Shown here: positions 16,484 to 24,247 of the stretch, piece by piece
How positions within the stretch are numbered: the stretch's first letter is position 1
Layout of the letters: each line of letters opens with the position of its first letter
Assembly: GCA_902785135.1 (NCBI GenBank)
Contig: CACZXL010000001.1
Coordinates: forward strand, 128,109 to 192,108
DNA: 64,000 bases
Origin: an uncultured Erysipelotrichaceae bacterium
GTDB lineage: Bacteria; Bacillota_I; Bacilli_A; RF39; UBA660
Reading direction: 5' to 3'
Program-made: the position numbers and the translations under genes
Notes under the pieces: generated by a model
What the model was told of the DNA's origin: nothing
Databases searched by the model: none
Seen by the model: the letters and a program-made list of their open reading frames with translations, nothing else

Positions 16484-16957
16484 GAAAATAATGTCATTCA
16501 TTGGATTAACTTTACCATATTTAGCTGATCCGAATCCAAGAATTGGATAGAATACAACTGGTAATAAAATTAAACCAACAGCGAATCCATCAGATTTTCC
16601 AAATGCTCTTGCTAAACTTACGTTTAGTAAAATAGCAAAGTAAATTAGAGCAGCTGCAGTAGCTAACCAACCAATAATTGGAATAATACAAGCAACTGAA
16701 CTATAAACTACTATTAATACCCAACGTGGATCAATTCCAGCAACTTCACAAAGTAAAATTGAATCATAACCTGGAACCCATGCTCCCCAAGATGGTTTAC
16801 CTGCTTTCTTAAGAATCTTCATAACACCTATTAAATAAACAATAGCTGCTGCTAAAGCAATAATTCCTAAGATAACAAATAAAACAATTAGACCAGCTGC
16901 TAATCCTGCTGCTGTAGTAGCAGTAGTAGTACCATAATTGTAATAATCGCTATACAT
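16469..16957 (-). CDS. DUF5684 membrane protein
   Basis: 162 residues, four to five membrane helices. After a short Tyr/Thr/Ala-rich N terminus comes a first helix, then KILKKAGKPSWGAWVPGYDSILLCEVAG, the hallmark stretch of DUF5684. It is followed by IPIIGWLATAAALIYFAILLNVSLARAFGKSDGFAVGLILLPVVFYPILGFG. The same block is the C-terminal half of the thioredoxin-like protein at 19945. Function unknown; the repeated presence next to envelope redox genes is suggestive only. AGGAGGAG precedes the ATG. Confidence 0.8.
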   Translation of the reverse strand: MYSDYYNYGTTTATTAAGLAAGLIVLFVILGIIALAAAIVYLIGVMKILKKAGKPSWGAWVPGYDSILLCEVAGIDPRWVLIVVYSSVACIIPIIGWLATAAALIYFAILLNVSLARAFGKSDGFAVGLILLPVVFYPILGFGSAKYGKVNPMNDIIFKKKN

Positions 16958-17064
16958 ACCTTCTCCTCCTATCTACACTAATTATATCATATTCTATAAA
17001 AAATATTATACTTTTTTTAAAAAATTGTCGATTTTTAGTGTTAAAATGTTTATAGGTGATAAAT

Positions 17065-18528
17065 ATGAGCAATATTTCAAAGTCATTATACTGTAATTAT
17101 ATACAATGTAAAAAACAAATTTGGTTAAATAAATATAAACCAGAAGAATATATAGAAACAAAAAATGAAAGTGTTATGGAAAATGGTAATGAAGTAGGAG
17201 ATCTTGCTAGAAGGTATTTTGGAAATTACTCTTTAGTTAAGTTTAATGAAGTTTTAATTAAAATGATAATGGAAACTAAAGAATATTTAAAACAAAATAA
17301 AAGTGTTATTTGTGAAGCTTCATTTAAATTCGATAATTTATTTGCGAGTATAGATATATTAAAAATCGATGATGATGGAGTAAATATATATGAAGTTAAA
17401 AGTTCTACTGAAGTAAAAGATATCTATAAAGATGATGCTTCATTTCAAGCATATATATTAAAAAAATTAGGTTATAAAGTTAAATCAGTTAATATAATGC
17501 ATTTAAATTCTTTTTATGAATTTAAAGATGAACTAGATTTAAAAGAATTGTTTTCTATTGAAGATATTACATCTTTATCTATAAAAAAAGAATCTGAAAT
17601 AGAAGAAAATGTTAAAGAAATAAATGAGATATTAGATTCAGAAAAAGAACCAGATATTGATTTAGATATTCATTGCTTTAAGCCATATGATTGTCCGTTT
17701 TTTAAATACTGTTCAAAACATATAAAAGATAATAATGTATTTGAAATAAGAGGTATGACTATTAATAAAAAGATAGATTTATATAAGAAAGGTTTAATTA
17801 ATTTTGAAGATTTAATAAATGAAAAATTAAATGATAAATATTTAGAACAAATGGATTATAGGTTACATGATAAAGAACCTAAAATTAATAAAGATAAAAT
17901 CAAATTGTTCTTATCTACATTAAAAGAACCATTATACTTTTTGGATTTTGAAACATATCAAGACGCTATTCCTAAATATAATGGTCAAAGAGTATATGGA
18001 CAAGTACCATTTCAATATTCACTTCATTATTATGAAAATAATGAATTAAAACATAAAGAATTTTTAAGTGAACCAGATATAGATCCTAGAAGATCTTTAG
18101 CAGAACAATTAGTAAAAGATATTCCAACTAATGTTGATGTACTTGCGTATAATATGTCTTTTGAAAAAGGAGTTATAAAATCACTTTCAAACATATATCC
18201 TGATTTATCAGAATCATTAATGAAAATACATGATAATATCAAAGATTTAATGATACCTTTCTATAATAGAGATTATTATGTAAAAGAAATGGACGGTTCA
18301 TACTCAATTAAATATGTATTGCCAGCGTTATTTCCTAATGATAAAGAACTAGACTATCATAATTTAGATATGGTTCATAATGGAGGAGAAGCAATGGATA
18401 CATTTAAAAAACTAGGAACATTATCTAAAAAAGAACAAGAAATAGTAAGAAATAATTTATTAAAGTATTGTAAGTTAGATACTTATGCAATGGTTAAAAT
18501 ATATCAAAAATTAAAAGAAATTGAATAA
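17065..18528 (+). CDS. DUF2779 nuclease: RecB/Cas4-like domain plus RNase H-like exonuclease domain
   Basis: 487 residues from the ATG at 17065, preceded by GGTGAT. An in-frame GTG lies inside that site and is rejected. N-terminal part: a Cys pair (LYCNYIQC), then the PD-(D/E)XK set ASIDILK, EVKSST and FQAYIL (the QxxxY motif), then three Cys in HCFKPYDCPFFKYC. One N-terminal plus three C-terminal Cys around a RecB nuclease is the Cas4/AddB arrangement that holds a 4Fe-4S cluster. C-terminal part: FLDFETY, LAYNMSFEKG and KYCKLDTYAM look like DEDD exonuclease motifs. The organisation matches DUF2779 proteins, whose biological role is not established. Single-gene unit. Confidence 0.82.
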   Translation: MSNISKSLYCNYIQCKKQIWLNKYKPEEYIETKNESVMENGNEVGDLARRYFGNYSLVKFNEVLIKMIMETKEYLKQNKSVICEASFKFDNLFASIDILKIDDDGVNIYEVKSSTEVKDIYKDDASFQAYILKKLGYKVKSVNIMHLNSFYEFKDELDLKELFSIEDITSLSIKKESEIEENVKEINEILDSEKEPDIDLDIHCFKPYDCPFFKYCSKHIKDNNVFEIRGMTINKKIDLYKKGLINFEDLINEKLNDKYLEQMDYRLHDKEPKINKDKIKLFLSTLKEPLYFLDFETYQDAIPKYNGQRVYGQVPFQYSLHYYENNELKHKEFLSEPDIDPRRSLAEQLVKDIPTNVDVLAYNMSFEKGVIKSLSNIYPDLSESLMKIHDNIKDLMIPFYNRDYYVKEMDGSYSIKYVLPALFPNDKELDYHNLDMVHNGGEAMDTFKKLGTLSKKEQEIVRNNLLKYCKLDTYAMVKIYQKLKEIE

Positions 18529-18566
18529 TTATAATTAATATTCATATTATTCATTAGGTGAGTAAA

Positions 18567-19022
18567 ATGGATATTAAAGTAGAAGGAAAGAATAAAAAAT
18601 ATGCTGAATTAATAAAAAAGAATTATTGCTCTAAATTCAGTGATTTAACTTCTTTCCTTTTATATAAATATGAAAACTATTTATTTAGTGAAACAGATAC
18701 ATATTTTTCAAATAATATAAATAAACTATCTAATGATTCTTTAGCGCATCTAGAAATATTTGGAAGAATTATAACTATGCTTGGAGATATACCTAATTTT
18801 AATAATTATAATATAGATGAAATATTCTTCTTAGAAGATAAAGAAAAATTAATAGAAGTTAATATAAGATTAACTAAAGAAAAAATAATTTTATATACTA
18901 AAAATTTAAATGAAATAGATGATCTGTATATAAAAAATATACTAACAAATTTTATAGTTGAAGAAAGAAAAAACTTAGAAATATTAGAATTATTACAACT
19001 ACGTTATAAAAATAAAAAATAA
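18567..19022 (+). CDS. Hypothetical helical protein
   Basis: 151 residues from the ATG at 18567, with AGGTGA 5 bases upstream; a GTG inside that site is rejected. Predicted all-helical, with repeated Asn/Lys/Glu-rich amphipathic segments and no known motif, signal or membrane helix. The gap to the DUF2779 gene is 38 bases with no terminator, so the two may be co-transcribed. Function unknown. Confidence 0.65.
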   Translation: MDIKVEGKNKKYAELIKKNYCSKFSDLTSFLLYKYENYLFSETDTYFSNNINKLSNDSLAHLEIFGRIITMLGDIPNFNNYNIDEIFFLEDKEKLIEVNIRLTKEKIILYTKNLNEIDDLYIKNILTNFIVEERKNLEILELLQLRYKNKK

Positions 19023-19050
19023 AAAGCAACATTGTTGCTTTTTATTTTTT
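19021..19050 (+). terminator. Intrinsic terminator
   Basis: AAAAAGCAAC-ATT-GTTGCTTTTT followed by T-rich sequence. Confidence 0.85.
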
Positions 19051-19080
19051 ATTTTGATACTATACATTTAGGTGTAAGAT

Positions 19081-19911
19081 ATGAAAAATAAAAGTGAATT
19101 AAAAACTATATTAATGGTTATTTGTTTAGTATTAATACTATTATTATTACTTGTAATTTTTTCTTTGTATAAATTAGTGTTTGTTAAGCATGATAAGAAG
19201 ATTAAAAAAGTAGTAGCAACTGAAATAATAAAAGAATACAAAATAGATGATATAGAAGATCTATTTTTTGATTTTAGAAATGCGAATGTAAAATATGTTT
19301 TATCTAATAAAACAGAATTAGTTATAAAACAATCTGGAAAGACTAATAAAATGTTTTTTAAAAAAACTGAATATAATAATTCAGTACATATAAAAGAACA
19401 AGTAACTAATGCATTTGTTAAAACTAGTTATATAGTTTATATTCCTGAAACATATTATGGAAATATAACTATAATAAATGGTTTTGGTAATATTAATATA
19501 GGAAATTTTGTTAACGAAATTAATGTAGATAATAATTCAGGTACTGTTACAGTTGGAGATGTTAATAAAATAAATATTAAAACAGTATCAGGTAATATAA
19601 ATATAGATAGTGTTGATACTAGTCTTATTTTAACTAGTTCAACAGGAGATATTTTTGTTAAATCATTAAGAGGTAATACAAATATAGATACTATTACTGG
19701 AGAAGTACTAATAAAGAAATTAATGATATTAGGTGATTCATATATTGAAAGTACATCAGGTGATATTTCTATTAATGTAGAAAAAAATTCTATATGTAAG
19801 TTAAAAATAGATAGTGATAATCCAACTAATTCTATTTCTAAAAATGTATGTAAATATAAAAAGAATGTTTTAAAAATAAAAGATGTTACAGGTATAGTAA
19901 CAATTAAATAA
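19081..19911 (+). CDS. Membrane-anchored DUF4097-like beta-helix protein
   Basis: 276 residues. A strong membrane helix at about 8-32 anchors the N terminus. The rest faces outside and consists of short repeating beta strands, for example FGNINIGNF, SGTVTVGDV, SGNINIDSV, TGDIFVKSL and SGDISINVE, the G-(D/N)-I-x-(I/V) pattern of DUF4097 repeats, which build a right-handed parallel beta-structure. Such proteins often sit beside envelope-stress regulators. It lies 33 bases before the thioredoxin-like cluster with no obvious terminator between, so it may belong to the same transcript. Confidence 0.75.
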   Translation: MKNKSELKTILMVICLVLILLLLLVIFSLYKLVFVKHDKKIKKVVATEIIKEYKIDDIEDLFFDFRNANVKYVLSNKTELVIKQSGKTNKMFFKKTEYNNSVHIKEQVTNAFVKTSYIVYIPETYYGNITIINGFGNINIGNFVNEINVDNNSGTVTVGDVNKINIKTVSGNINIDSVDTSLILTSSTGDIFVKSLRGNTNIDTITGEVLIKKLMILGDSYIESTSGDISINVEKNSICKLKIDSDNPTNSISKNVCKYKKNVLKIKDVTGIVTIK

Positions 19912-19944
19912 AAGTGATATAATTGTTTTGAAAGGTAGGAGTAT

Positions 19945-20901
19945 ATGAAAAGATTTAAATTATTATTAGTTGCATTAGTGTTAATGATAATACCATTTTT
20001 CTCAGTAGATGCAGCTCAAAAAGTTAATGTTTATTTATTTAGAGGAGAAGGTTGTCCTCATTGTGCAGAAGCAGAAAAGTTCTTTGAAGCTTTATCTAAA
20101 GATGCTGAATATAGTAACTACTATGAATTAGTAGATTATGAAGTTTGGTATGATGAAGATAATGCAGATTTAATGAATGATGTTGCAGAAGAATTAAATA
20201 CAGAAGCAAATGGAGTTCCATTTATGGTTATTGGTGATAAATACTTTAGTGGTTATACTTCATCAATGGATACTCAATTAAAAGATCAAATTAAAGCTTC
20301 TTATAATTCATCTAGTTATGAAGATGTTGTTAAGAAAGTACAAGATAATAATATAACAGAAGATGATGACGATGACGATGAAACTTCAGATAGCTCTTTA
20401 ATATCATCTAAAGATGAAGATGGAGATATGACAATTAATATTGATTCAGATGATATAGAAGAATTCAATGGTATGTTTAAACAATTATTCTATATGTTTG
20501 CAGAAGTATTCACTGCAATTGGAATAGGTACTTTAATTGCATTCTTATTTATAGCATTCCCATTTGTAATATTTGGAATAATAGTTAAATGGATATTATT
20601 TAAAAAAGCTGGTAGAAATGGATGGGAAGCAATTATTCCTTTCTATAATAGATGGGTATTATATGAAATATCAGGTTATCCAGGTTATTATATGTTCTTT
20701 ATATTTATACCATGTGTTGGATATATAATTGACTTTGTATTTACTATAATGGCTGCTATTTCAATCTCTAAGAAATTTAAACAAGATCCTGCTTATGCAA
20801 TACTAATTATTTTACTTCCTCTTATAGGATATGCAGTATTAGCATTTGGATCAAGTGAATATGATGATTCATTAGGTGAACAAAAAAACAAAAAAAACTA
20901 A
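19945..20901 (+). CDS. Exported thioredoxin-like protein fused to DUF5684 membrane domain
   Basis: 318 residues. Signal sequence 1-24 (ending VDAA), then a thioredoxin fold (about 26-130) with the active site CPHC in RGEGCPHCAEAE and the cis-Pro loop GVPFMVIG. A very acidic linker rich in Asp (about 135-175) leads to four membrane helices with WILFKKAGRNGWEAIIPFYN, the DUF5684 signature also present at 16469. The redox domain therefore sits outside and is tethered by a family of unknown function. The next gene is a close paralogue of the thioredoxin half. A role in disulfide exchange of envelope proteins is inferred. Confidence 0.85.
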   Translation: MKRFKLLLVALVLMIIPFFSVDAAQKVNVYLFRGEGCPHCAEAEKFFEALSKDAEYSNYYELVDYEVWYDEDNADLMNDVAEELNTEANGVPFMVIGDKYFSGYTSSMDTQLKDQIKASYNSSSYEDVVKKVQDNNITEDDDDDDETSDSSLISSKDEDGDMTINIDSDDIEEFNGMFKQLFYMFAEVFTAIGIGTLIAFLFIAFPFVIFGIIVKWILFKKAGRNGWEAIIPFYNRWVLYEISGYPGYYMFFIFIPCVGYIIDFVFTIMAAISISKKFKQDPAYAILIILLPLIGYAVLAFGSSEYDDSLGEQKNKKN

Positions 20902-20917
20902 GTAATTAGTTTTTTTT
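20891..20917 (+). terminator. Terminator overlapping the stop codon
   Basis: AAAAAAACTAA and AATTAGTTTTTTT arms. The T-run continues directly into ATGTTATAAT, the -10 of the next gene. Confidence 0.75.
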
Positions 20918-20948
20918 ATGTTATAATGAAATAGAAGGAAGGTTATTT

Positions 20949-21476
20949 ATGAAGAGATTATTTAAGGTATTAGTATTTGCATTAGTATTATTTATTCCAT
21001 TCGCAATAGTAAATGCAGATACAAAAGAAAAGAGTAAAATAAATGTTTATTTATTTAGGGGTGAAGGATGTCCTCACTGTGCAGAAGCAGAAGAATGGTT
21101 CTCAGAATTAGATAAAGATGAAGAATTCTCAAAATACTATACATTAGTAGATTATGAAGTATGGTATGATGAATCAAATGCTACTTTAATGGATAATGTA
21201 GCTAAAGAATTAGGTACAGAAGCTAATGGAGTTCCATTTATAGTAATTGGAGACAAATATTATAGTGGATTTGCTTCAAGCATGGCAGAAGATATTAAAA
21301 CTACTATCAAAGAAGCATATAATAATAAAGATTATAAAGATGTAGTAAAAGATTTTAAAAAAGGTAATAAGAAAAAAGAAGAAAAAACAAAATCTGCTTT
21401 ATTACCTATAATTGTTGTTTCAGCAGTAGCGGTTCTTACTGTAATCGCAATGATATTCTTTACAAAAGAAAAATAG
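20949..21476 (+). CDS. Exported thioredoxin-like protein with C-terminal membrane anchor
   Basis: 175 residues. Signal sequence at 1-23, thioredoxin fold with CPHC (RGEGCPHCAEAE) and cis-Pro GVPFIVIG, a Lys-rich linker, then one C-terminal membrane helix (about 147-170). The thioredoxin half is strongly similar to that of the preceding gene (shared LVDYEVWYDE and EANGVPF), a tandem duplication in which the membrane part differs. Its promoter is an extended -10 (TATGTTATAAT) at 20917-20927. A tRNA-Glu gene begins only 20 bases after the stop codon. Confidence 0.85.
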   Translation: MKRLFKVLVFALVLFIPFAIVNADTKEKSKINVYLFRGEGCPHCAEAEEWFSELDKDEEFSKYYTLVDYEVWYDESNATLMDNVAKELGTEANGVPFIVIGDKYYSGFASSMAEDIKTTIKEAYNNKDYKDVVKDFKKGNKKKEEKTKSALLPIIVVSAVAVLTVIAMIFFTKEK

Positions 21477-21493
21477 ACTTTAAGTCTATTTTT
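21470..21493 (+). terminator. Hairpin between thioredoxin-like gene and tRNA-Glu
   Basis: AAATAGACTT-TAAGTCTATTT plus TT. It lies 3 bases before the tRNA and leaves no room for a separate tRNA promoter after it, so it may be a leaky terminator or processing hairpin. Confidence 0.55.
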
Positions 21494-21496
21494 AAT

Positions 21497-21572
21497 GGCC
21501 TGTTGGTGAAGCGGTTAACACATTGCCCTCTCAAGGCAACATTCATGGGTTCAAGTCCCATACAGGTCACCA
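21497..21572 (+). tRNA. tRNA-Glu (CTC)
   Basis: 76 bases, GGCCTGT paired with ACAGGTC, anticodon loop CTCTCAA (anticodon CTC), T loop TTCAAGT, encoded CCA. The D arm GGTGAAGCGGTTAACAC is typical of tRNA-Glu. A CTC isoacceptor is a minor species for such an AT-rich genome, where GAA codons dominate. Confidence 0.9.
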
Positions 21573-21582
21573 TTTAAATCAT

Positions 21583-21606
21583 AACTAGTTAATAACTAGT
21601 TTTTTT
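21583..21606 (+). terminator. Terminator after tRNA-Glu
   Basis: AACTAGTT-AAT-AACTAGTT followed by seven T. Confidence 0.75.
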
Positions 21607-21632
21607 GTGCATATATTTATATTGGTGATTAT

Positions 21633-22640
21633 ATGATAGTAATTGATGCCTATAGAGGTGGAAATGACATAGGTTTTAACGCTAATGGAATAATAGAAAA
21701 AGATTTTAATTTAATGATAAGTAAATATATTAATGATAGATTAAATAGTTTAGGAATAAATACTTATCTAACAAGAGATACTGATACTGATTTAAATATA
21801 AGTCAAAGAGGTAGTCTAATAAAAGAAGCATTTGGAAATACAAGTAATATAATTGCGATATCAAATAGACTTAGAAATGATAATGATGAAGGAGTAGATA
21901 TAATATACTCTCTTAAAAATTCTAATGCTCTTTCAAATAAGTTAGAAAATAGTTTTAAAGAAAGAGGTATAAAAGTAAATAAAGTTTATCAAAGAAGAGA
22001 TGAAAATGACACAAGTAAAGATTATGATGAATTATTAAAGAATACAGGTAATATAGAGACAATTATTATTAATTATGGAAGCGTAAATAACCAAAATGAT
22101 ATAAAAAATCTTAAAAATGAATATATTAAATACGCAGAATCTATAATAAAAGTTATTGCAACTCAATTAGGAGTTCCATATTCTTATACTTTAGATAATG
22201 AATATATTGTCAAAAAAGGAGATAGTTTATGGTCAATAAGTAAAAAATATGGTATTTCGGTAGATGAATTAAAGAATTATAACAATTTAAAAACTAATAA
22301 TCTAAGTATTAATCAAATATTAAAAATACCTTCACCAGGATCTTCATCATTAAACACTAAAACTTATACGGTAGCAAAAGGAGATAGCTTGTGGTCAATA
22401 TCCCAAAAATTTAATACAACTGTTAATGAGTTAAAGAATCTTAATAATTTAAGTAGTAATTTGTTAAGTATAGGAATGATATTAAAGATTCCTTCCAATA
22501 ATAGGACATATATTGTTCAAAAAGGAGATAGTCTATGGTCTATTTCTAGGGCTAATAATACTACTGTGGATAAAATAAAAAGTCTAAATAATTTGAATAA
22601 TAATATATTAAGTATAGGGCAAGAGTTATTATTACCTTAA
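21633..22640 (+). CDS. LysM protein with a degenerate, inactive amidase_3 domain
   Basis: 335 residues. The first 150 residues align without a gap to the amidase at 4396 (MIVID, NGIIEKDF, VYQRR, TSKDY shared). Three of four active-site residues are replaced, however: His8 is Arg, His79 is Arg and the catalytic Glu147 is Asn; only Glu22 is kept. Zinc binding and hydrolysis should be lost. Three LysM modules follow (about 193-236, 247-290 and 293-335), well conserved, including GDSLWSIS. It is probably a glycan-binding pseudoenzyme that could regulate or compete with the active paralogue, or be a structural wall protein. It is a full-length ORF with a GGTGAT ribosome site, so not a pseudogene by appearance. 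Confidence 0.88.
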   Translation: MIVIDAYRGGNDIGFNANGIIEKDFNLMISKYINDRLNSLGINTYLTRDTDTDLNISQRGSLIKEAFGNTSNIIAISNRLRNDNDEGVDIIYSLKNSNALSNKLENSFKERGIKVNKVYQRRDENDTSKDYDELLKNTGNIETIIINYGSVNNQNDIKNLKNEYIKYAESIIKVIATQLGVPYSYTLDNEYIVKKGDSLWSISKKYGISVDELKNYNNLKTNNLSINQILKIPSPGSSSLNTKTYTVAKGDSLWSISQKFNTTVNELKNLNNLSSNLLSIGMILKIPSNNRTYIVQKGDSLWSISRANNTTVDKIKSLNNLNNNILSIGQELLLP

Positions 22641-22680
22641 ATTAACTCTTTTTTTATGTTATAATTATATTGGTGATTTT

Positions 22681-22944
22681 ATGAAGATTATTAAAATTGG
22701 TGCATTATGGTGTCCTGCTTGTTTAATTACTAATAATGCATTAGATAAGATAAATAAAAATTATGACGTTGAAATTGTAAGTTTGGATTATGATTTTGAT
22801 GAAGAAGAAGTAAGTAAATATAATGTTGGTGAAACTTTACCAGAATTAATATTTATAAAAGGTGATAAGGAAGTTAAGAGATTAATAGGGGAGAAAAATT
22901 ATAAAGATATAGAAGAGGTGTTAAAAGAATATGAAGAAGTTTAA
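22681..22944 (+). CDS. Small cytoplasmic thioredoxin-fold protein (WCPAC)
   Basis: 87 residues with no signal peptide. WCPAC at about 10-14 is the redox active site and TLPELIFI the cis-Pro strand; the fold is a minimal thioredoxin/glutaredoxin-like domain. It overlaps the following Trx-CcdA-like gene by 14 bases. The pair is therefore a cytoplasmic electron donor plus a membrane carrier, comparable to thioredoxin feeding DsbD/CcdA (inference from family knowledge). SD GGTGAT directly behind TATGTTATAAT. Confidence 0.82.
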   Translation: MKIIKIGALWCPACLITNNALDKINKNYDVEIVSLDYDFDEEEVSKYNVGETLPELIFIKGDKEVKRLIGEKNYKDIEEVLKEYEEV

Positions 22945-24121
22945 GATATTATTTCTTTTATTATTAACTTTATTAATACCAATATCAGTAAAAGCTGATA
23001 ATAAGGTTAATTTATATCTTTTTTATGGAGATGGATGTCCACATTGCGCTCAAGAAGAAGAATTTTTAAAAGAATACTTAAAAGAAGAAAAGAATGCTAG
23101 TTTAGTAAAATATGAGATATGGCATAGTGAAGATAATAGAGAAAAGCTAATAAAAGTACAAAATAAACTAAATAATCATGAAAATGGAGTTCCTTATTTA
23201 GTAATTGGGAATAAAGTAATAGTTGGATATAGTAAAGGATCAACTGATAAAAGAATAAAAAAATATGTAGATAATTATAAAAAAGATAAGAAATATGAAG
23301 ATGTGGTTGGAAAAATATTAAAGAATAAAAAAGTAAATGAGATTAAGCCAACAACAGAAGAAGTAGAGGAAGTTAATGTACCTATTTTTGGAAATGTAAA
23401 AGTAAAAGAGCTTTCTTTACCTATTTTAGCAGTGGTTTTAGGGCTAGCAGATGGATTTAATCCTTGTGCTATGTGGATACTTTTATTCTTGATTACAATG
23501 CTATTAAATACTAAAAATAGAAAAAGAATGTGGATATTAGGTCTAACATTTATATTAACATCTGGTTTAGTATACTTATTATTTATGATCTCATGGCTAA
23601 GTCTTGCATCATTTATAAGTAAAATATATTTAGTTAGAATACTTATTGCTTTAGTAGCATTTATAGTAGGATTTATTAATCTTAATAATTATTATAAATC
23701 TAGAAAGAAAGATTCAGGCTGTGAAGTAGTTAAGAATAAAGATAGAAAGAAAATAATGACAAAGATTACTAAAATAACAAATGAAAAGAGTTTTATATTA
23801 GCAATTTTAGGTATTATTCTTTTAGCAGCATCAGTTAATATAATTGAGATGATGTGTTCTATAGGATTACCTATTATATTTACTCAAGTACTTGCGATGA
23901 ATAATTTATCTGTAGGTAGTTATGCATTTTATATGTTTTTATATATATTGTTCTTCTTAATAGATGATATAGTTGTATTTGTTATTGCTATGACTACATT
24001 AAAGGTAACTGGAATATCAACAAAATACAGTAAATATTCTCATTTAGTTGCCGGAATAATAACAATTTTAATTGGTTTGTTATTACTTTTAAAACCATCG
24101 ATTTTAATGTTTAACTTTTAA
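22931..24121 (+). CDS. Exported thioredoxin domain fused to CcdA/DsbD-like transmembrane redox domain
   Basis: 396 residues. Signal sequence 1-23, thioredoxin fold with CPHC (GDGCPHCAQEE) and cis-Pro GVPYLVIG (about 25-130), linker, then six or more membrane helices. The membrane part has two buried Cys in the contexts DGFNPCAMW and MMCSIGLP, the paired cysteines by which CcdA/DsbD-beta move electrons across the membrane. It thus holds both the transmembrane and the outer carrier in one chain, while the overlapping upstream gene gives the cytoplasmic donor. Likely to keep the neighbouring exported CPHC proteins reduced. Ends in a strong terminator. Confidence 0.85.
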   Translation: MKKFKILFLLLLTLLIPISVKADNKVNLYLFYGDGCPHCAQEEEFLKEYLKEEKNASLVKYEIWHSEDNREKLIKVQNKLNNHENGVPYLVIGNKVIVGYSKGSTDKRIKKYVDNYKKDKKYEDVVGKILKNKKVNEIKPTTEEVEEVNVPIFGNVKVKELSLPILAVVLGLADGFNPCAMWILLFLITMLLNTKNRKRMWILGLTFILTSGLVYLLFMISWLSLASFISKIYLVRILIALVAFIVGFINLNNYYKSRKKDSGCEVVKNKDRKKIMTKITKITNEKSFILAILGIILLAASVNIIEMMCSIGLPIIFTQVLAMNNLSVGSYAFYMFLYILFFLIDDIVVFVIAMTTLKVTGISTKYSKYSHLVAGIITILIGLLLLLKPSILMFNF

Positions 24122-24144
24122 AGGGTAGAAATACCCTTTTTTTT
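24122..24144 (+). terminator. Intrinsic terminator
   Basis: AGGGTA-GAAA-TACCCT followed by eight T, one base after the stop. Confidence 0.85.
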
Positions 24145-24185
24145 GATAAAAAACGCTAAAAACTCTTATAAAATAAGGAAAACAC

Positions 24186-24215
24186 TTTACAAAGTACTAG
24201 TTTTTTAGGTATAAT
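24186..24215 (+). promoter_or_regulatory. Sigma-A-type promoter
   Basis: TTTACA (24186-24191), 18 bases, TATAAT (24210-24215), ahead of the gene at 24248. Confidence 0.7.
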
Positions 24216-24247
24216 ATAATTGTATTAGAATAGGAGACGAGATTTAT

